Source: Candidatus Peribacteraceae bacterium (GTDB taxonomy: Bacteria > Patescibacteriota > Gracilibacteria > Peribacterales > Peribacteraceae). Taken from it: a stretch of DNA of 33,275 bases. The notes below the pieces were generated by a model. That model saw only the letters and a list, made by a program, of their open reading frames with translations, did no database searches and was not told the origin of the DNA. Within the stretch, counting starts at the first letter, position 1; every line of letters starts with the position of its first letter. Both the position numbers and the translations under genes were made by a program. Positions 16,611-25,417 of this stretch are shown here, in pieces. The stretch lies in the NCBI GenBank assembly GCA_028711345.1, contig JAQTSK010000014.1, positions 1-33,275 on the forward strand. The letters run 5' to 3'.

Positions 16611-17890
16611 CTCAATATTCCCCGGACTCTCTTGAGCCTCTCTGAAACCTCCGCTTCAAACCCCCGATCAGTCGGCTCATAGAAACGCTTCCCGCCCTTC
16701 CAATCCGTAGGGAAGTAGTCCGCATCCACCACCGCACCGACAGCGTCATGCGGATACCGATACCCCTTGTGATACCCGTGTTGCTCCTTCATAGCCTTCA
16801 CCGGCGCATTGCGCAGATGCAGCGGCACTTCCAATGATGACGCTCCTTCGATTGCCGCTTTGATCGAATCCTTTGCCACCGTCACCGCATTGCTTTTGGG
16901 TGCCTGTGAAAGATAGACGCAGGCATGGGCAAGGAAGAATTCGCCTTCCGGCAGACCGACCATTTCAAAGGCCTGCCACGCTGATACGACCAGCTGTAAG
17001 GCACGGGGATCCGCATTGCCGATGTCTTCGCTCGCAAAAATCATCATCCGCCGGAAGAGGAAGCGCGAGTCTTCGCCGGACTTGATCATTTTGAAGAGCC
17101 AGAGCATTGCGGCATCTGTGTCACTTCCACGCATACTTTTGATGAACGCGGAGATCGTATCGTAGTGATCCTCGCCTTTTCGATCGTATCGCTTATAGCG
17201 CTCCTGCAGGAGCTTCTCGGCTTGTTCCCGTGAAATCTTTCCTCCGATAACAACGCAGGCGAGTTCCAGCAGATTGAGTGCGGCACGCGCGTCGCCGTTC
17301 GCCAGCATCGCAATGTATTGCAGTGCATCCTTCGAAATCGAGATCTTTCCGGCGAATCCTTCAGGATGTTTCAGCGCACGCTCAAGGATCCCGATCAAAT
17401 CATCCTGCGTCAGCGGCGTCAGAAGAAATACCTGAGAGCGGGAAATCAATGCGGAGTTGACTGAAAAGTACGGATTCTCCGTCGTCGCCCCGATCAGAAC
17501 GATCGTTCCGCTCTCGACCGACGGCAGCAGCGCATCCTGCTGGGATTTGTTGAACCGGTGAATCTCATCCACGAACAGAACCGTTCGCTGCTTGAATCCG
17601 GTCTTGAGCTGATGCGCATCGGCGCACACTGCCTTGATGTCAGCGACTCCGCTCGTCACGGCGCTCAACGTCACAAAATTTGATTTCGTCGTCTCGGCAA
17701 CTATCGTCGCCAGCGTCGTCTTACCGGTCCCCGGCGGTCCGGCGAAAATCACGGACGTCAGCGCATCTGCCTCGATCAACTTCCGGAGCGCAGTCCCCTC
17801 CCCGATCACGGCGCTCTGCCCGAAAAACTCGGCGAGTGTCGTCGGCCGGAGACGGTACGCCAGCGGAGCGTGAGGGTCGGGGTGGGACAT
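16607..17890 (-). CDS. rarA: replication-associated recombination protein A (RarA/MgsA)
   Basis: A 427-residue AAA+ ATPase that acts at stalled replication forks and interacts with SSB in studied species. Motifs are clear: Walker [13 protein letters not shown], Walker [24 protein letters not shown], sensor 1 [13 protein letters not shown] with the arginine finger in ALISRSQVF, then the C-terminal [19 protein letters not shown] and [19 protein letters not shown]. Length and domain order are standard. The ATG at 17890 has TGC TATTCT six bases upstream. It is followed by the membrane-protein gene with a GTGA overlap. Together with priA and recG it makes this a replication-restart-rich window. 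Confidence 0.95.
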   Translation of the reverse strand: MSHPDPHAPLAYRLRPTTLAEFFGQSAVIGEGTALRKLIEADALTSVIFAGPPGTGKTTLATIVAETTKSNFVTLSAVTSGVADIKAVCADAHQLKTGFKQRTVLFVDEIHRFNKSQQDALLPSVESGTIVLIGATTENPYFSVNSALISRSQVFLLTPLTQDDLIGILERALKHPEGFAGKISISKDALQYIAMLANGDARAALNLLELACVVIGGKISREQAEKLLQERYKRYDRKGEDHYDTISAFIKSMRGSDTDAAMLWLFKMIKSGEDSRFLFRRMMIFASEDIGNADPRALQLVVSAWQAFEMVGLPEGEFFLAHACVYLSQAPKSNAVTVAKDSIKAAIEGASSLEVPLHLRNAPVKAMKEQHGYHKGYRYPHDAVGAVVDADYFPTDWKGGKRFYEPTDRGFEAEVSERLKRVRGILR

Positions 17891-17896
17891 GGGGTG

Positions 17897-17905
17897 AGAA
17901 TAGCA
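17897..17905 (-). promoter_or_regulatory. extended -10 promoter of rarA
   Basis: On the minus strand TGC TATTCT ends six bases before the rarA ATG. No Shine-Dalgarno is present. Confidence 0.5.
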
Positions 17906-17938
17906 GCCGGGATGAAGTACGAGGAGACCGAACGTAGA

Positions 17939-18057
17939 GGATTCCGAAGAATCCGAAGAAACCGAGGATCCCGAGGAACAACTGCAATTACCTTCGAGTG
18001 AGAAACAACTTCTTTTCGTCGGACTCCTCGGACTCGTCGGTATCCTCGGCTTCCTCC
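17939..18057. repeat. paired inverted 9-nt arrays (AGAAACCGA / TCGGTTTCT type)
   Basis: The left arm (17939-17979) reads GGATTCCGA, AGAATCCGA, AGAAACCGA, GGATCCCGA. After about 35 bases the right arm (18015-18057) reads TCGTCGGAC, TCCTCGGAC, TCGTCGGTA, TCCTCGGCT, its approximate reverse complement. It lies between the divergent rarA and flippase genes; the track's SDSSDSS-type N-terminal extension of the flippase is a translation of the right arm. Confidence 0.8.
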
Positions 18058-18099
18058 CTCATTTCTTCTATTATGCACCAGAACCTCCACTACATTTCG

Positions 18100-19596
18100 A
18101 TGTCCACCCGCAAGATCGCCCTCTCCACCTTCTGGCAAATTCTGAGTCAGGCACTGATGGCTCTGATGAGCGCGGTGTCTGTGAAGTGTGTCGCTCTGGG
18201 ATTGGAACGTGAGCTGGCAGGTGCGTACAACTCGGCCTACGGCTACCTCCAGCTCTTCGCCATCCTCGCGGACTTCGGGCTCTACGCAGTTTCCGTGCGG
18301 GAAGTCTCGATCGCAAAGGATAAGAGCCGGGTCTTAGGCTCGCTCTTAGTCCTCAGAACAATCGCCACCATCCTGTCACTCGGCGTCGGAGTCGGCATCG
18401 TCTGGCTCGTGCCGGCTTGGGAAGGCAGTCCGCTGCGCATCGGCATTTCCATCGCGGCGTTCGTGCCGTTCTTTACTTTATTGGCAGGCGTTCTCCGGAG
18501 CATCTTCCAAGTGGAGTACAAGATGCACTTCGTCTTCATCGCGGAGACCTTTCAGCGCATCCTCACAACCGGTGCAATGCTCCTGATCATCTGGTCGGGA
18601 GTGAGACTGAGTCAGAATCCGAAAACCTACGAAGCATTCCTGTGGATCGGATCGCTGGGAGCCGCAGTCCTCTTTTTGATGTCACTCTTTTTTGCGCTGA
18701 GGATTTCCACCGTGCGTCCCTGCTTTGATCCCGAGCTGCTCAAAAGATTATTCATGAAAGCCGCGCCATACGGACTCGCATACCTGTGCATCGCGCTCTA
18801 CCGGCAATTCGACCTGACGATGATCGCGCTCCTGCGACCGGACTTCGCGAATCTCAATGCGCTCTACGGGTTCGCATCGCGCATCACGGAGATGACGTAC
18901 ATCGTCCCGACGTTCCTGCTCAATTCCACATTGCCCATCCTGAGCGAACGGCATGAGAATCGCCAGCCGGTGGATATGCTCCTCGGCAAGACGCTCCTCG
19001 CCGTTCTGATTCTGGGATCCGTCGCCGCCACGTTCTCCTTCTTCTGGTCCAGACCGATCATGCTCCTGCTGACGACTGTGGATTACGTCACTCCTCTCAG
19101 CAGTCCGGGTGCGGATACGGCTCTCAGACTCCTGAGTGCGCCGCAATTCCTCAATGGCATCGTCCTCTTCAGTTTCTACGTTCTGCTGACCAGGCACGCA
19201 TGGAAAACACTCGTGCTCCATATGGGCATCGCAGCGGCACTCTCCATCTCACTCAACCTCTGGCTGGTGCCTGCCTACGGATTCGTCGGCGCGATTTCGA
19301 CACTCACCATCGTCCATCTCTTCCTTGCTGTGACCCTGTTCTCCGCGGCACAACACGCACTCAGAACCGCTTTCCCGTGGAAAACCGGACTGCTCTGGGG
19401 AGGCTTCTTCCTCTGCATCGCCGTGGGCGCCGCAATCTCCGCACCATACATCACCACAACCGCTTCAACGTTCATCGGACTGACAATTGCCTGCATCATG
19501 TTGGTAGTGCTGGCCTTCCTCTTCCGGTTCCATCGTCTCCTCCGCTGGAATGCGGACGCACCGCAACCGGAAGCCGGACTGGAAATTGCAGTGTGA
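18100..19596 (+). CDS. Wzx/MurJ-like polysaccharide flippase
   Basis: About 498 residues with twelve or more hydrophobic segments, starting STRKIALSTFWQILSQALMA. It has the hallmarks of the MVF/Wzx superfamily: a first helix pair with GLERELAGAYNSAYGYLQLFAILADFGLY, then a REVS-type loop, and a central ALYRQFDLTMIALLR segment. It likely moves lipid-linked oligosaccharides across the membrane, and so fits with the WecA-like transferase in this window. The start is the ATG at 18100; an in-frame ATG at 18073 (MHQNLHYIS) is possible. TACATT lies just upstream of 18100 and TATTAT upstream of 18073, so the promoter is uncertain. Exact substrate is not predictable. Confidence 0.85.
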   Translation: MSTRKIALSTFWQILSQALMALMSAVSVKCVALGLERELAGAYNSAYGYLQLFAILADFGLYAVSVREVSIAKDKSRVLGSLLVLRTIATILSLGVGVGIVWLVPAWEGSPLRIGISIAAFVPFFTLLAGVLRSIFQVEYKMHFVFIAETFQRILTTGAMLLIIWSGVRLSQNPKTYEAFLWIGSLGAAVLFLMSLFFALRISTVRPCFDPELLKRLFMKAAPYGLAYLCIALYRQFDLTMIALLRPDFANLNALYGFASRITEMTYIVPTFLLNSTLPILSERHENRQPVDMLLGKTLLAVLILGSVAATFSFFWSRPIMLLLTTVDYVTPLSSPGADTALRLLSAPQFLNGIVLFSFYVLLTRHAWKTLVLHMGIAAALSISLNLWLVPAYGFVGAISTLTIVHLFLAVTLFSAAQHALRTAFPWKTGLLWGGFFLCIAVGAAISAPYITTTASTFIGLTIACIMLVVLAFLFRFHRLLRWNADAPQPEAGLEIAV

Positions 19597-19610
19597 ACTT
19601 AACTGAAACC

Positions 19611-20390
19611 TTAAAAATGGAACGGATTGAAATTAGTCTCCAGATCGTACACATCTTCCTGTTCCGATCTCTTGAGGAACGAGACGACCGCATAGGTCAG
19701 CGGAGTAAGAATGATTTCTATCCCCACTTTGAAAATGTAGTTGGCGACGATCAGGCTGAGCGCGATCTCCCACGGGAATACGCCGAATGCACAGGCGATT
19801 GCCACAAAGACCACCGTATCCAATCCCTGACCGATGATCGTTGAACCGATCGTGCGCATCCAGAGCCATTTTCCATCGGTCACGACTTTCATTTTCGCCA
19901 GAATGTACGAGTTACTGAATTCCCCGAGGAAATATGCTGACAAGCTGGCGATGATGAGCCCGAAGCTGCTGACGCCGCCCAGAATGGCTGCGTAGGCGCC
20001 GTCTCCTGCAGACTGCTGCCACAGAGTCTCACCGGGCAATTGTTGAATGACATAAAAGAAGAAACTCATCCCGAGAGACGCGATGAATCCTGTCCAGATC
20101 ACCCGTCTGCTCCGAGCGAAGCCGTAGACCTCGGTCAGAATGTCACCGAAGATATAGCTCAAGGGGAAGAGCAGCGTTCCGGCATCGAAACTGAGCGGCA
20201 GTCCGGCGATGGCCACGCCCCAATCGAGGATTTTCGCGGACGAGGCAATATTGCTGATAAGCAATACTGCGACGAACGCGGCCATGACGAGGTCGAAATG
20301 GCGGTAGGGACGCATGAAATATTGGAGGGAGACAGAGGGGCCCGCCTTCGCTTCTGATGGCTTGCCATCCGTAGCGCAGCGGTTTTTCAT
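19611..20390 (-). CDS. yhhQ: queuosine precursor transporter (YhhQ/QPTR family)
   Basis: About 259 residues with six hydrophobic helices. It matches the YhhQ (DUF165) family: FVAVLLISNIASSAKI, LPLSFDAGTLLFPLSYIFGDILTEVYGF with the conserved FPLxYixxDxxtEvYG motif, GSTIIGQGLDTVVFV and NYIFKVGIEIILTPLTYAVV. It imports preQ0/preQ1 or a related base for queuosine synthesis, which agrees with a tgt gene 9.5 kb downstream. The ATG at 20390 is preferred because TATACT ends five bases upstream; a later start at MRPYRHFDL is possible. The gene lies downstream of tRNA-Pro on the same strand and is convergent with the flippase gene, with a 14-base gap. Confidence 0.9.
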   Translation of the reverse strand: MKNRCATDGKPSEAKAGPSVSLQYFMRPYRHFDLVMAAFVAVLLISNIASSAKILDWGVAIAGLPLSFDAGTLLFPLSYIFGDILTEVYGFARSRRVIWTGFIASLGMSFFFYVIQQLPGETLWQQSAGDGAYAAILGGVSSFGLIIASLSAYFLGEFSNSYILAKMKVVTDGKWLWMRTIGSTIIGQGLDTVVFVAIACAFGVFPWEIALSLIVANYIFKVGIEIILTPLTYAVVSFLKRSEQEDVYDLETNFNPFHF

Positions 20391-20395
20391 GCAAA

Positions 20396-20401
20396 AGTAT
20401 A
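20396..20401 (-). promoter_or_regulatory. -10 element of the yhhQ gene
   Basis: On the minus strand TATACT ends five bases before the ATG at 20390. It lies between the tRNA-Pro 3' end and the gene, so the gene need not depend on the tRNA promoter. Confidence 0.5.
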
Positions 20402-20447
20402 AACAAGACTCAGAAGCTACGGTGGGCATCCTTGGCTGCGCGAAGGA

Positions 20448-20524
<77 letters not shown>

Positions 20525-20596
20525 AAGTGGCAGGGCGAAGAATACGGGGTTCTTTACTGAAAAGGAAGGTCAGAGAACCGAGACGCGCTTGTCGAC

Positions 20597-20713
20597 CGAA
20601 GCCTTGGCGAAGGCTGAGCGTCCCGGCTGCGGGAAGTAAACAAAATACCATGCTGTCTTCACATCCAATCAGCGGTAATCTTCCCCTGACCCTGACCCTG
20701 ATACCTGACCCCC
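20597..20713. repeat. REP-like palindromes and CCTGAC hexamer run upstream of priA
   Basis: AGCCTTGGCGAAGGCT (20600-20615) is a palindromic word of the widespread CCTTGGCGAAGG type, followed by TCCCGGCTGCGGGA (20621-20634). From about 20684 to 20713 runs a CCTGACC-type short tandem repeat that ends just before the priA ATG. No gene is seen in this stretch apart from the tRNA. Confidence 0.6.
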
Positions 20714-20716
20714 TCC

Positions 20717-22837
20717 ATGTTCCTCTCCGTCGTCACCGCCGAGCAATCATCCTTCGGATCCGAAGGACTGACGTATCAGACGAATGACCACGTGTCGCTC
20801 GGATGTCTTGTCTTGGTTCCGCTACGGAAACACGAGGTGGAGGGCATCGTCATCGCGATGCAGCAAGAGAAACCGGAGACCAGCTTCGAAGTGAAATCCA
20901 TCATCCGCGTCATCAGCGACAAACCTCTCCTGCCCACCGCACTGCTCAAGACATTCCAGTGGCTCCGCGGGTACTACTGTTGTTCTGCGCGTCAGGCGAT
21001 GCAGATATTCCTGCCTGCTCCGCCGTGGCACCATCTGAATGAACGTGAGCCGGATCCGGTTTTTACACTCGCGAAGTCCGACGTAACCGTTCGCGGAAAG
21101 AAACAGATCGAGATCATTGAATTCCTCCGAACGCGGCGCACGGCGAATCAGGATGAAATCATCGAAGAGACAGGCGCATCGGCAGCGACACTGAAAGCAC
21201 TTATTGAAAAACAGATTGTCATTGCTGAGAAAGCCGAACGAAGCGAAGGCGAATCAACGACAATCGATCCGACAAGAATCCAAGCCACCCGATTGAGCGA
21301 TGACGATTCCAAGCTTGTGACTGCCATCGGCAATGAGCGGAAACCTGTCCTTCTGGTCGATGGAAGATCCGAAGAACATCGAAATCAGCTCTTCGCCGGT
21401 TTGGCGACCGATTGCCTGAAAAATCAGGAGAGTGCACTGATCCTCTTCCCGAATATTCATGCGGCGATCGAAGCCAACCGACAAATCGAAGCATTGATCG
21501 GATCGGAATACGTCCATGTCCTGCATAGCGGCACCGGTCAAGCGGGAAGACGAGAGCTCTACCGTCAATCGCAAACCGGAAAACCGATGATCGTCGTCGG
21601 TACGCGGACGGCGCTCTTCACTCCCCTTCCCTCCCTCGGTTTGATCGTTCTGGCGGACGAGCACGAGTGGACGTGGAAGAGCGACCAGACACCCAAGTAT
21701 CACGCACGGCTCACGGCGGAGATTCTGGCGAAGCAGTCCGGCTCAAAGCTGCTCCTGACATCGCCGACGCCGTCGCTGGACAGCCTCAAGCATGCACTCG
21801 GCGATGATGCCGATGTTCGCTACAAACTCATCCGGATTCCGACGCACAAGGATGCCGAATGTGCCATCCAGCTGATCGATCTCGGCACCGCTCAATTCGG
21901 AAAATACTACCCGTTCACGCAGCCCTTGGTCGATGCCGTCACCGGTAGGATTGAGAAGAAGCAAGCATCGGTCCTCTTCCTCAACCGTCGCGGGACGGCG
22001 ACCAGCCTCCTCTGCCTGGATTGTCGCGAGACCACGCTTTCTCCCACGTCGCATTTGCCGCTGAGAGTCATCACCCGCAACGGAAAGCCGCTGCTCATCG
22101 ATGAAGCGACAGGTGAGCGATCGGAAGTGCCGATGGAATGTCCGAAGTGTCACTCCCCCAAACTGAGAGCGGTGGGTGCGGGAACCGAACGCGTGGAAGC
22201 CGATGCACGGATCCTCTTCCCGAATGCGAAGATCGCACGGGCGGACGCCGACACACTGGATCATCCGAAGGCGATGGAGGAATTGATCGAACGACTCAAC
22301 GCCGGACACATTGACATTCTGCTGGGCACACAGCCGGTTCTCCGAGCGCTCCGGTGTCCCCGCGTGACACTCGGTGCAATTCTCGTCGCAGATGTCGGAC
22401 TTTCCATTCCCGATTTTCGGGCAGGTGAACGCATCTTCTCCACCGTCTCATCCGTCGTGCGGCACATGCACGGGAGAGAGAACGGCAGAGCGATCATTCA
22501 GACCTACCGTCCCGATGCGCCGGAAATCCGTTGCGCCATCACCGGCAACGAGCACGAGTATTGGGATGCGGAACTGAAGCTCAGGAAAGATGCGGGCTAC
22601 CCCCCGTTCACGCAGATGATCGAGCTCTTGATCAGAACCGACAGAGCGAAGGCGCTGGAACTGCATAAGCGGGCGAAAGGACTGGCGCAGGAAATGAAGA
22701 CGAGCGTGGTATTCAGGGAAGAACAGCGCGGCGGACTGACGACATTCCGGATCACCTTGCGAGGGGAACATCCGCGGATGCTGCTTGCGGCACTTCCTTT
22801 GCGCGGTGTTTCGGTTGATATTGATCCTGTTGAGTAA
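20717..22837 (+). CDS. priA: PriA-like primosomal protein lacking helicase motifs
   Basis: 706 residues with overall PriA order: an N-terminal DNA-binding domain (LGCLVLVPLRKHEVEGIVI), helicase-like lobes and the C-terminal KDAGYPPFTQMIELLI domain. Ancestral motifs are altered. Where Walker A (GVTGSGKTE) should be, the sequence reads LLVDGRSEEHRNQL (about 212-225). The DEEH box reads ADEHEW (about 313-318) and SATPS reads SPTPS. Only two Cys pairs remain of the usual zinc-binding eight (CLDC and CPKC), while GAGTERVEAD is kept. ATP hydrolysis is therefore unlikely. Actinobacterial PriA is known to have lost helicase function similarly. Expected role: loading the replisome at forks without unwinding. 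It is convergent with recG. Confidence 0.88.
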   Translation: MFLSVVTAEQSSFGSEGLTYQTNDHVSLGCLVLVPLRKHEVEGIVIAMQQEKPETSFEVKSIIRVISDKPLLPTALLKTFQWLRGYYCCSARQAMQIFLPAPPWHHLNEREPDPVFTLAKSDVTVRGKKQIEIIEFLRTRRTANQDEIIEETGASAATLKALIEKQIVIAEKAERSEGESTTIDPTRIQATRLSDDDSKLVTAIGNERKPVLLVDGRSEEHRNQLFAGLATDCLKNQESALILFPNIHAAIEANRQIEALIGSEYVHVLHSGTGQAGRRELYRQSQTGKPMIVVGTRTALFTPLPSLGLIVLADEHEWTWKSDQTPKYHARLTAEILAKQSGSKLLLTSPTPSLDSLKHALGDDADVRYKLIRIPTHKDAECAIQLIDLGTAQFGKYYPFTQPLVDAVTGRIEKKQASVLFLNRRGTATSLLCLDCRETTLSPTSHLPLRVITRNGKPLLIDEATGERSEVPMECPKCHSPKLRAVGAGTERVEADARILFPNAKIARADADTLDHPKAMEELIERLNAGHIDILLGTQPVLRALRCPRVTLGAILVADVGLSIPDFRAGERIFSTVSSVVRHMHGRENGRAIIQTYRPDAPEIRCAITGNEHEYWDAELKLRKDAGYPPFTQMIELLIRTDRAKALELHKRAKGLAQEMKTSVVFREEQRGGLTTFRITLRGEHPRMLLAALPLRGVSVDIDPVE

Positions 22838-22930
22838 ATGGCTAAATTGTTCAATGGTTAAATGGCTTTTGTGACACAAAAACAATCCATTCGCTTGCGA
22901 ACCATTTAGCCATTTAGCCATTGATCATTC
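22838..22930. repeat. paired array (AATGGCTAA / TTAGCCATT type) between convergent genes
   Basis: The left side has AATGGCTAA, CAATGGTTAAATGGC; the right side has ACCATTTAG, CCATTTAG, CCATTGATC, its approximate reverse complement, with a CATTCGCTTGCGAA-containing spacer. Units are 8-9 bases. It fills the whole gap between priA and recG and could act as a bidirectional terminator. Confidence 0.7.
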
Positions 22931-22932
22931 TT

Positions 22933-25005
22933 TTAATTTGATGATGTGAGTTCCCGATTCCCTCCGATGACCCTCTCCGCCGCCTTCCTCGCCCGCACCA
23001 CCAGCTCCGCATTGAGGAGACTCGCGAAGCGGAACTCCGGAATGCCGCTCTGACGGGTGCCGAACATCTCCCCCGGACCGCGCAGCTTCAGATCGATCTC
23101 TGCAAGCATGAAGCCGGAGTCGTGCTTCTCCATGGCTCTCAGCCGCTCCGATTGAGCCTGACCGGGTGATGTGGTGAACAGGAAACAGTAGCTTTGAAAA
23201 TCACTGCGACCGACGCGTCCGCGGAACTGATGCAGCTGGGAGAGGCCGAACCGTTCCGCGCCTTCGATAATGATCATCGTCGCATTAGGAACGTCAATGC
23301 CGACTTCGATGACCGATGTGGAAACCAGAATATCCGCTTTCTTCGCTTTGAACGCATCCATGATGTCCTTCTTCTCCTCACTGCTCAACCGACCATGGAG
23401 CTTGAGAATTTTCCGTCGTGGAAAGGCGAGCTTCAGCCGTTTCTCCTCCGCTTCGACGTTCTTCACCTCCGCAATCGAATCATCTTTCGATTCTTCGATC
23501 AGCGGACAGATAACGAAGACCTGCCGACCCTCACCGATCTGCTGATCGATGAAGAGCTCCACAGTTTTCCTGCCGGTCGGCGACACGACCTTGGTTTCGA
23601 TCTTCAGCCGCTGTCCGGGCTTTTCAAGCAGTACGGAAAGATCATGATCACCGTACGCCGTCAGTGCCAATGTCCGCGGAATGGGTGTCGCGGTCATGGA
23701 GAGGAAGTGCGGATTGCCCTTGTCCTTGAGCCGTTGCCGCTGCATGACGCCGAACCGGTGCTGCTCATCAACAATGGCAAGGGAAAAATTCTTGAAACGC
23801 ACCGTGTCCTCGATCAGCGCATGCGTCCCGATGACGATATCGATGCGGCCTTCCGCAAGTTTCCGGCGGACGTCATCCGCTTCGATTTTCGGAATGGAAC
23901 CTGTCAACAAAGCAACTGTCGGCTGCGGCAGGGTCAACAAATGATCGGCTTTGATCTCCTGCTCCTTGAACTTCTTCGACTGAATGTAGGTGTGATAGGT
24001 CATGAGTAATCGCGACACAGTTGCAACGTGCTGCCGCGCCAATACTTCCGTCGGCACCATCAGCGCACATTGGCCATGATGTGCCAGAACATTCGCGATC
24101 ACCGCGACCGCAACGAGCGTCTTGCCTGCTCCAACGTCGCCTTCGAGTAACCGCGACATCGCCCTGCCCTGCTCCATATCTTTGAGAATCTCGTAGATGG
24201 CGACCTTCTGTCCGCCCGTCGGCGTGAAGTTCAGTGATTGGAAAAAAGCTTTGATGAGTTCCACGTCCATCGAAATCGTGAGACGATCCTGCTTCTCGCC
24301 CTGCCACAATTTTTTCCGCTCCAACGCCTCCTCCTGCACACGGAACAGCTCCTCGAACGCCATGCGTTCCTGCGCCTGCTTCAGGCGTTCCGGTGTCGTC
24401 GGGAAATGTAATTCTGTAAATGTCTCAACTCGGGAAAGCAATTTTTCGTCCGAAATAATTTCTTTGGGAAGCGTCTCCTTGAGTTCGTTGATGATACTTT
24501 TCACGAGTGCCATCTTCTCCCGAAGCCACCGGCTCGTAATCTTCTCAGTTTGGGAATACACCGCAACGATCCTCCCTGCATGGAGAGGAGTAGCCCGACT
24601 CGCATCCTCAAACTGCGGGCTCTGCAACACCAGCTTGTACCCGCTCTCCATGACCTTGCCGGTGAGCGTGACCGTCTGCCCGTCCTTCAGCATCCGCAGA
24701 ATGTGCGGCTGATTGAACCAGACCACTTCTGCCTGATCTCCATTGTCGTCCATGAAGACGCCCTGCACGATAACCTTCCTTGATCTTGTTCTGACCAACT
24801 TCAGTTTTTGGATGATGCCGCGCACGGTGACCTTCTCATTCAACGGTGCATCCGCGAGTGTGGTCACCTGACTCAGGTCCTCGTACGTCCGCGGCAGGTA
24901 CAGAATCAAATCCTCCACTGTCCTGATGTTCATGGCATCCAGCGCATCGATGAACTGCTGGGTGGTTCTGAGGAGCGCGGTGGTGAGAGGCGAGGAGAGT
25001 TGCAC
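22933..25005 (-). CDS. recG: ATP-dependent DNA helicase RecG
   Basis: 690 residues from the GTG at 25005 (VQLSSPLTTALL). The track's 81-residue upstream extension runs through a repeat array and is rejected; the resulting length is typical of RecG. Domains: an N-terminal wedge/OB region (LILYLPRTYEDLSQVTTLADAPLNEKV...GIIQKL), helicase lobe 1 with Walker A GDVGAGKTLVA, the DEQH box VDEQHRFGVMQR and SMTATPIPRTLA, and lobe 2 with VCPLIEES, VIEVGIDVPNATMIIIEGAERFGLSQLHQFRGRVGRS and the C-terminal RMLREGLLxx-type tail replaced by EFRFASLLNAEL. It remodels stalled forks and recombination intermediates. TACACT lies seven bases before the GTG, predicting a leaderless GTG start. Confidence 0.95.
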   Translation of the reverse strand: MQLSSPLTTALLRTTQQFIDALDAMNIRTVEDLILYLPRTYEDLSQVTTLADAPLNEKVTVRGIIQKLKLVRTRSRKVIVQGVFMDDNGDQAEVVWFNQPHILRMLKDGQTVTLTGKVMESGYKLVLQSPQFEDASRATPLHAGRIVAVYSQTEKITSRWLREKMALVKSIINELKETLPKEIISDEKLLSRVETFTELHFPTTPERLKQAQERMAFEELFRVQEEALERKKLWQGEKQDRLTISMDVELIKAFFQSLNFTPTGGQKVAIYEILKDMEQGRAMSRLLEGDVGAGKTLVAVAVIANVLAHHGQCALMVPTEVLARQHVATVSRLLMTYHTYIQSKKFKEQEIKADHLLTLPQPTVALLTGSIPKIEADDVRRKLAEGRIDIVIGTHALIEDTVRFKNFSLAIVDEQHRFGVMQRQRLKDKGNPHFLSMTATPIPRTLALTAYGDHDLSVLLEKPGQRLKIETKVVSPTGRKTVELFIDQQIGEGRQVFVICPLIEESKDDSIAEVKNVEAEEKRLKLAFPRRKILKLHGRLSSEEKKDIMDAFKAKKADILVSTSVIEVGIDVPNATMIIIEGAERFGLSQLHQFRGRVGRSDFQSYCFLFTTSPGQAQSERLRAMEKHDSGFMLAEIDLKLRGPGEMFGTRQSGIPEFRFASLLNAELVVRARKAAERVIGGNRELTSSN

Positions 25006-25012
25006 GGGGATG

Positions 25013-25018
25013 AGTGTA
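25013..25018 (-). promoter_or_regulatory. -10 element of recG
   Basis: On the minus strand TG-TACACT ends seven bases before the GTG at 25005. This fixes the start and makes recG a leaderless GTG candidate. Confidence 0.5.
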
Positions 25019-25022
25019 CACC

Positions 25023-25073
25023 CGACGAACGGATTCCGACGATACCGAGGAGTCCGAAGAGTCCGAGGAGCAA
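25023..25073. repeat. single-arm 9-nt array (CCGAGGAGT type) upstream of recG
   Basis: Units GGATTCCGA, CGATACCGA, GGAGTCCGA, AGAGTCCGA, GGAGCAAGA run in nine-base phase immediately upstream of the recG promoter. Confidence 0.75.
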
Positions 25074-25143
25074 GAGGCATGAATCGCTGCAAGGAGAAAA
25101 ATCTTTTTAGCCCGCTACCGGAGCCGCTCCGCACAATCATTTG

Positions 25144-25163
25144 CATACTATTCTTGACAAGAA
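25144..25163 (+). promoter_or_regulatory. possible promoter/operator of the mini-gene
   Basis: TTGCATACT (25141-25149) contains a CATACT -10-like word. The adjacent TTCTTGACAAGAA (25151-25163) is an inverted repeat with a single central base and contains a perfect TTGACA -35 word. A -10 partner for TTGACA is weak (TAGTGT at an over-long spacing). Assignment of the start site is uncertain. Confidence 0.35.
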
Positions 25164-25228
25164 GAAGAAGAATGAACGGTAGTGTCAATCCGTAGCGCCT
25201 TTTTTGCCCTATGGGCAAGGAGGAATCC

Positions 25229-25297
25229 ATGAAGACGCTGCTAGACACCGGCCAAGTTCGTTTCCACCAGCTGCAGAAGACGTTCCAGAAGAGCTGA
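25229..25297 (+). CDS. 22-residue mini-protein gene with strong Shine-Dalgarno
   Basis: ATG at 25229 opens a 22-codon frame (MKTLLDTGQV..., ending TFQKS) closed by TGA. It is too short for the ORF track. AAGGAGG sits six bases before the ATG, the only canonical Shine-Dalgarno I see in the window. A small hairpin (TTGCCC TAT GGGCAA, 25204-25218) precedes the ribosome site and an excellent intrinsic terminator follows the stop by about 16 bases. The peptide is polar to amphipathic, net positive, Gln/Lys-rich toward the C-terminus, with no membrane segment. It could be a real mini-protein, a leader peptide whose downstream gene has been lost, or an mRNA-like regulatory RNA. The overlapping 25204-25455 track frame runs through the terminator and is rejected. 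Confidence 0.55.
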   Translation: MKTLLDTGQVRFHQLQKTFQKS

Positions 25298-25313
25298 GGA
25301 AGCGGAGCTTGGT

Positions 25314-25350
25314 GGGGGGTTTCGGACGTTCCGGAGCCCCCCGGTTTTTT
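25314..25350 (+). terminator. intrinsic terminator of the mini-gene
   Basis: GGGGGG (25314-25319) pairs with CCCCCC (25337-25342), the stem continuing inward through CGGA/TCCG with a three-base loop, about 13 pairs in all including G-U pairs. CCGGTTTTTT follows. It is the strongest terminator in the window. Confidence 0.8.
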
Positions 25351-25417
25351 GATCTGAAATCATCACAGTCCATCACTCTGAATATCAGTCATAAAACCGG
25401 TTTGCACATCAGTATCC

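Noticed and set aside
17998-18099. N-terminal extension of the flippase (SDSSDSSVSSASS)
   Set aside because: It is the translated right arm of a repeat array; a normal flippase start lies at 18100 or 18073.
23194-24009. 271-residue plus-strand ORF
   Set aside because: Antisense to the helicase core of recG.
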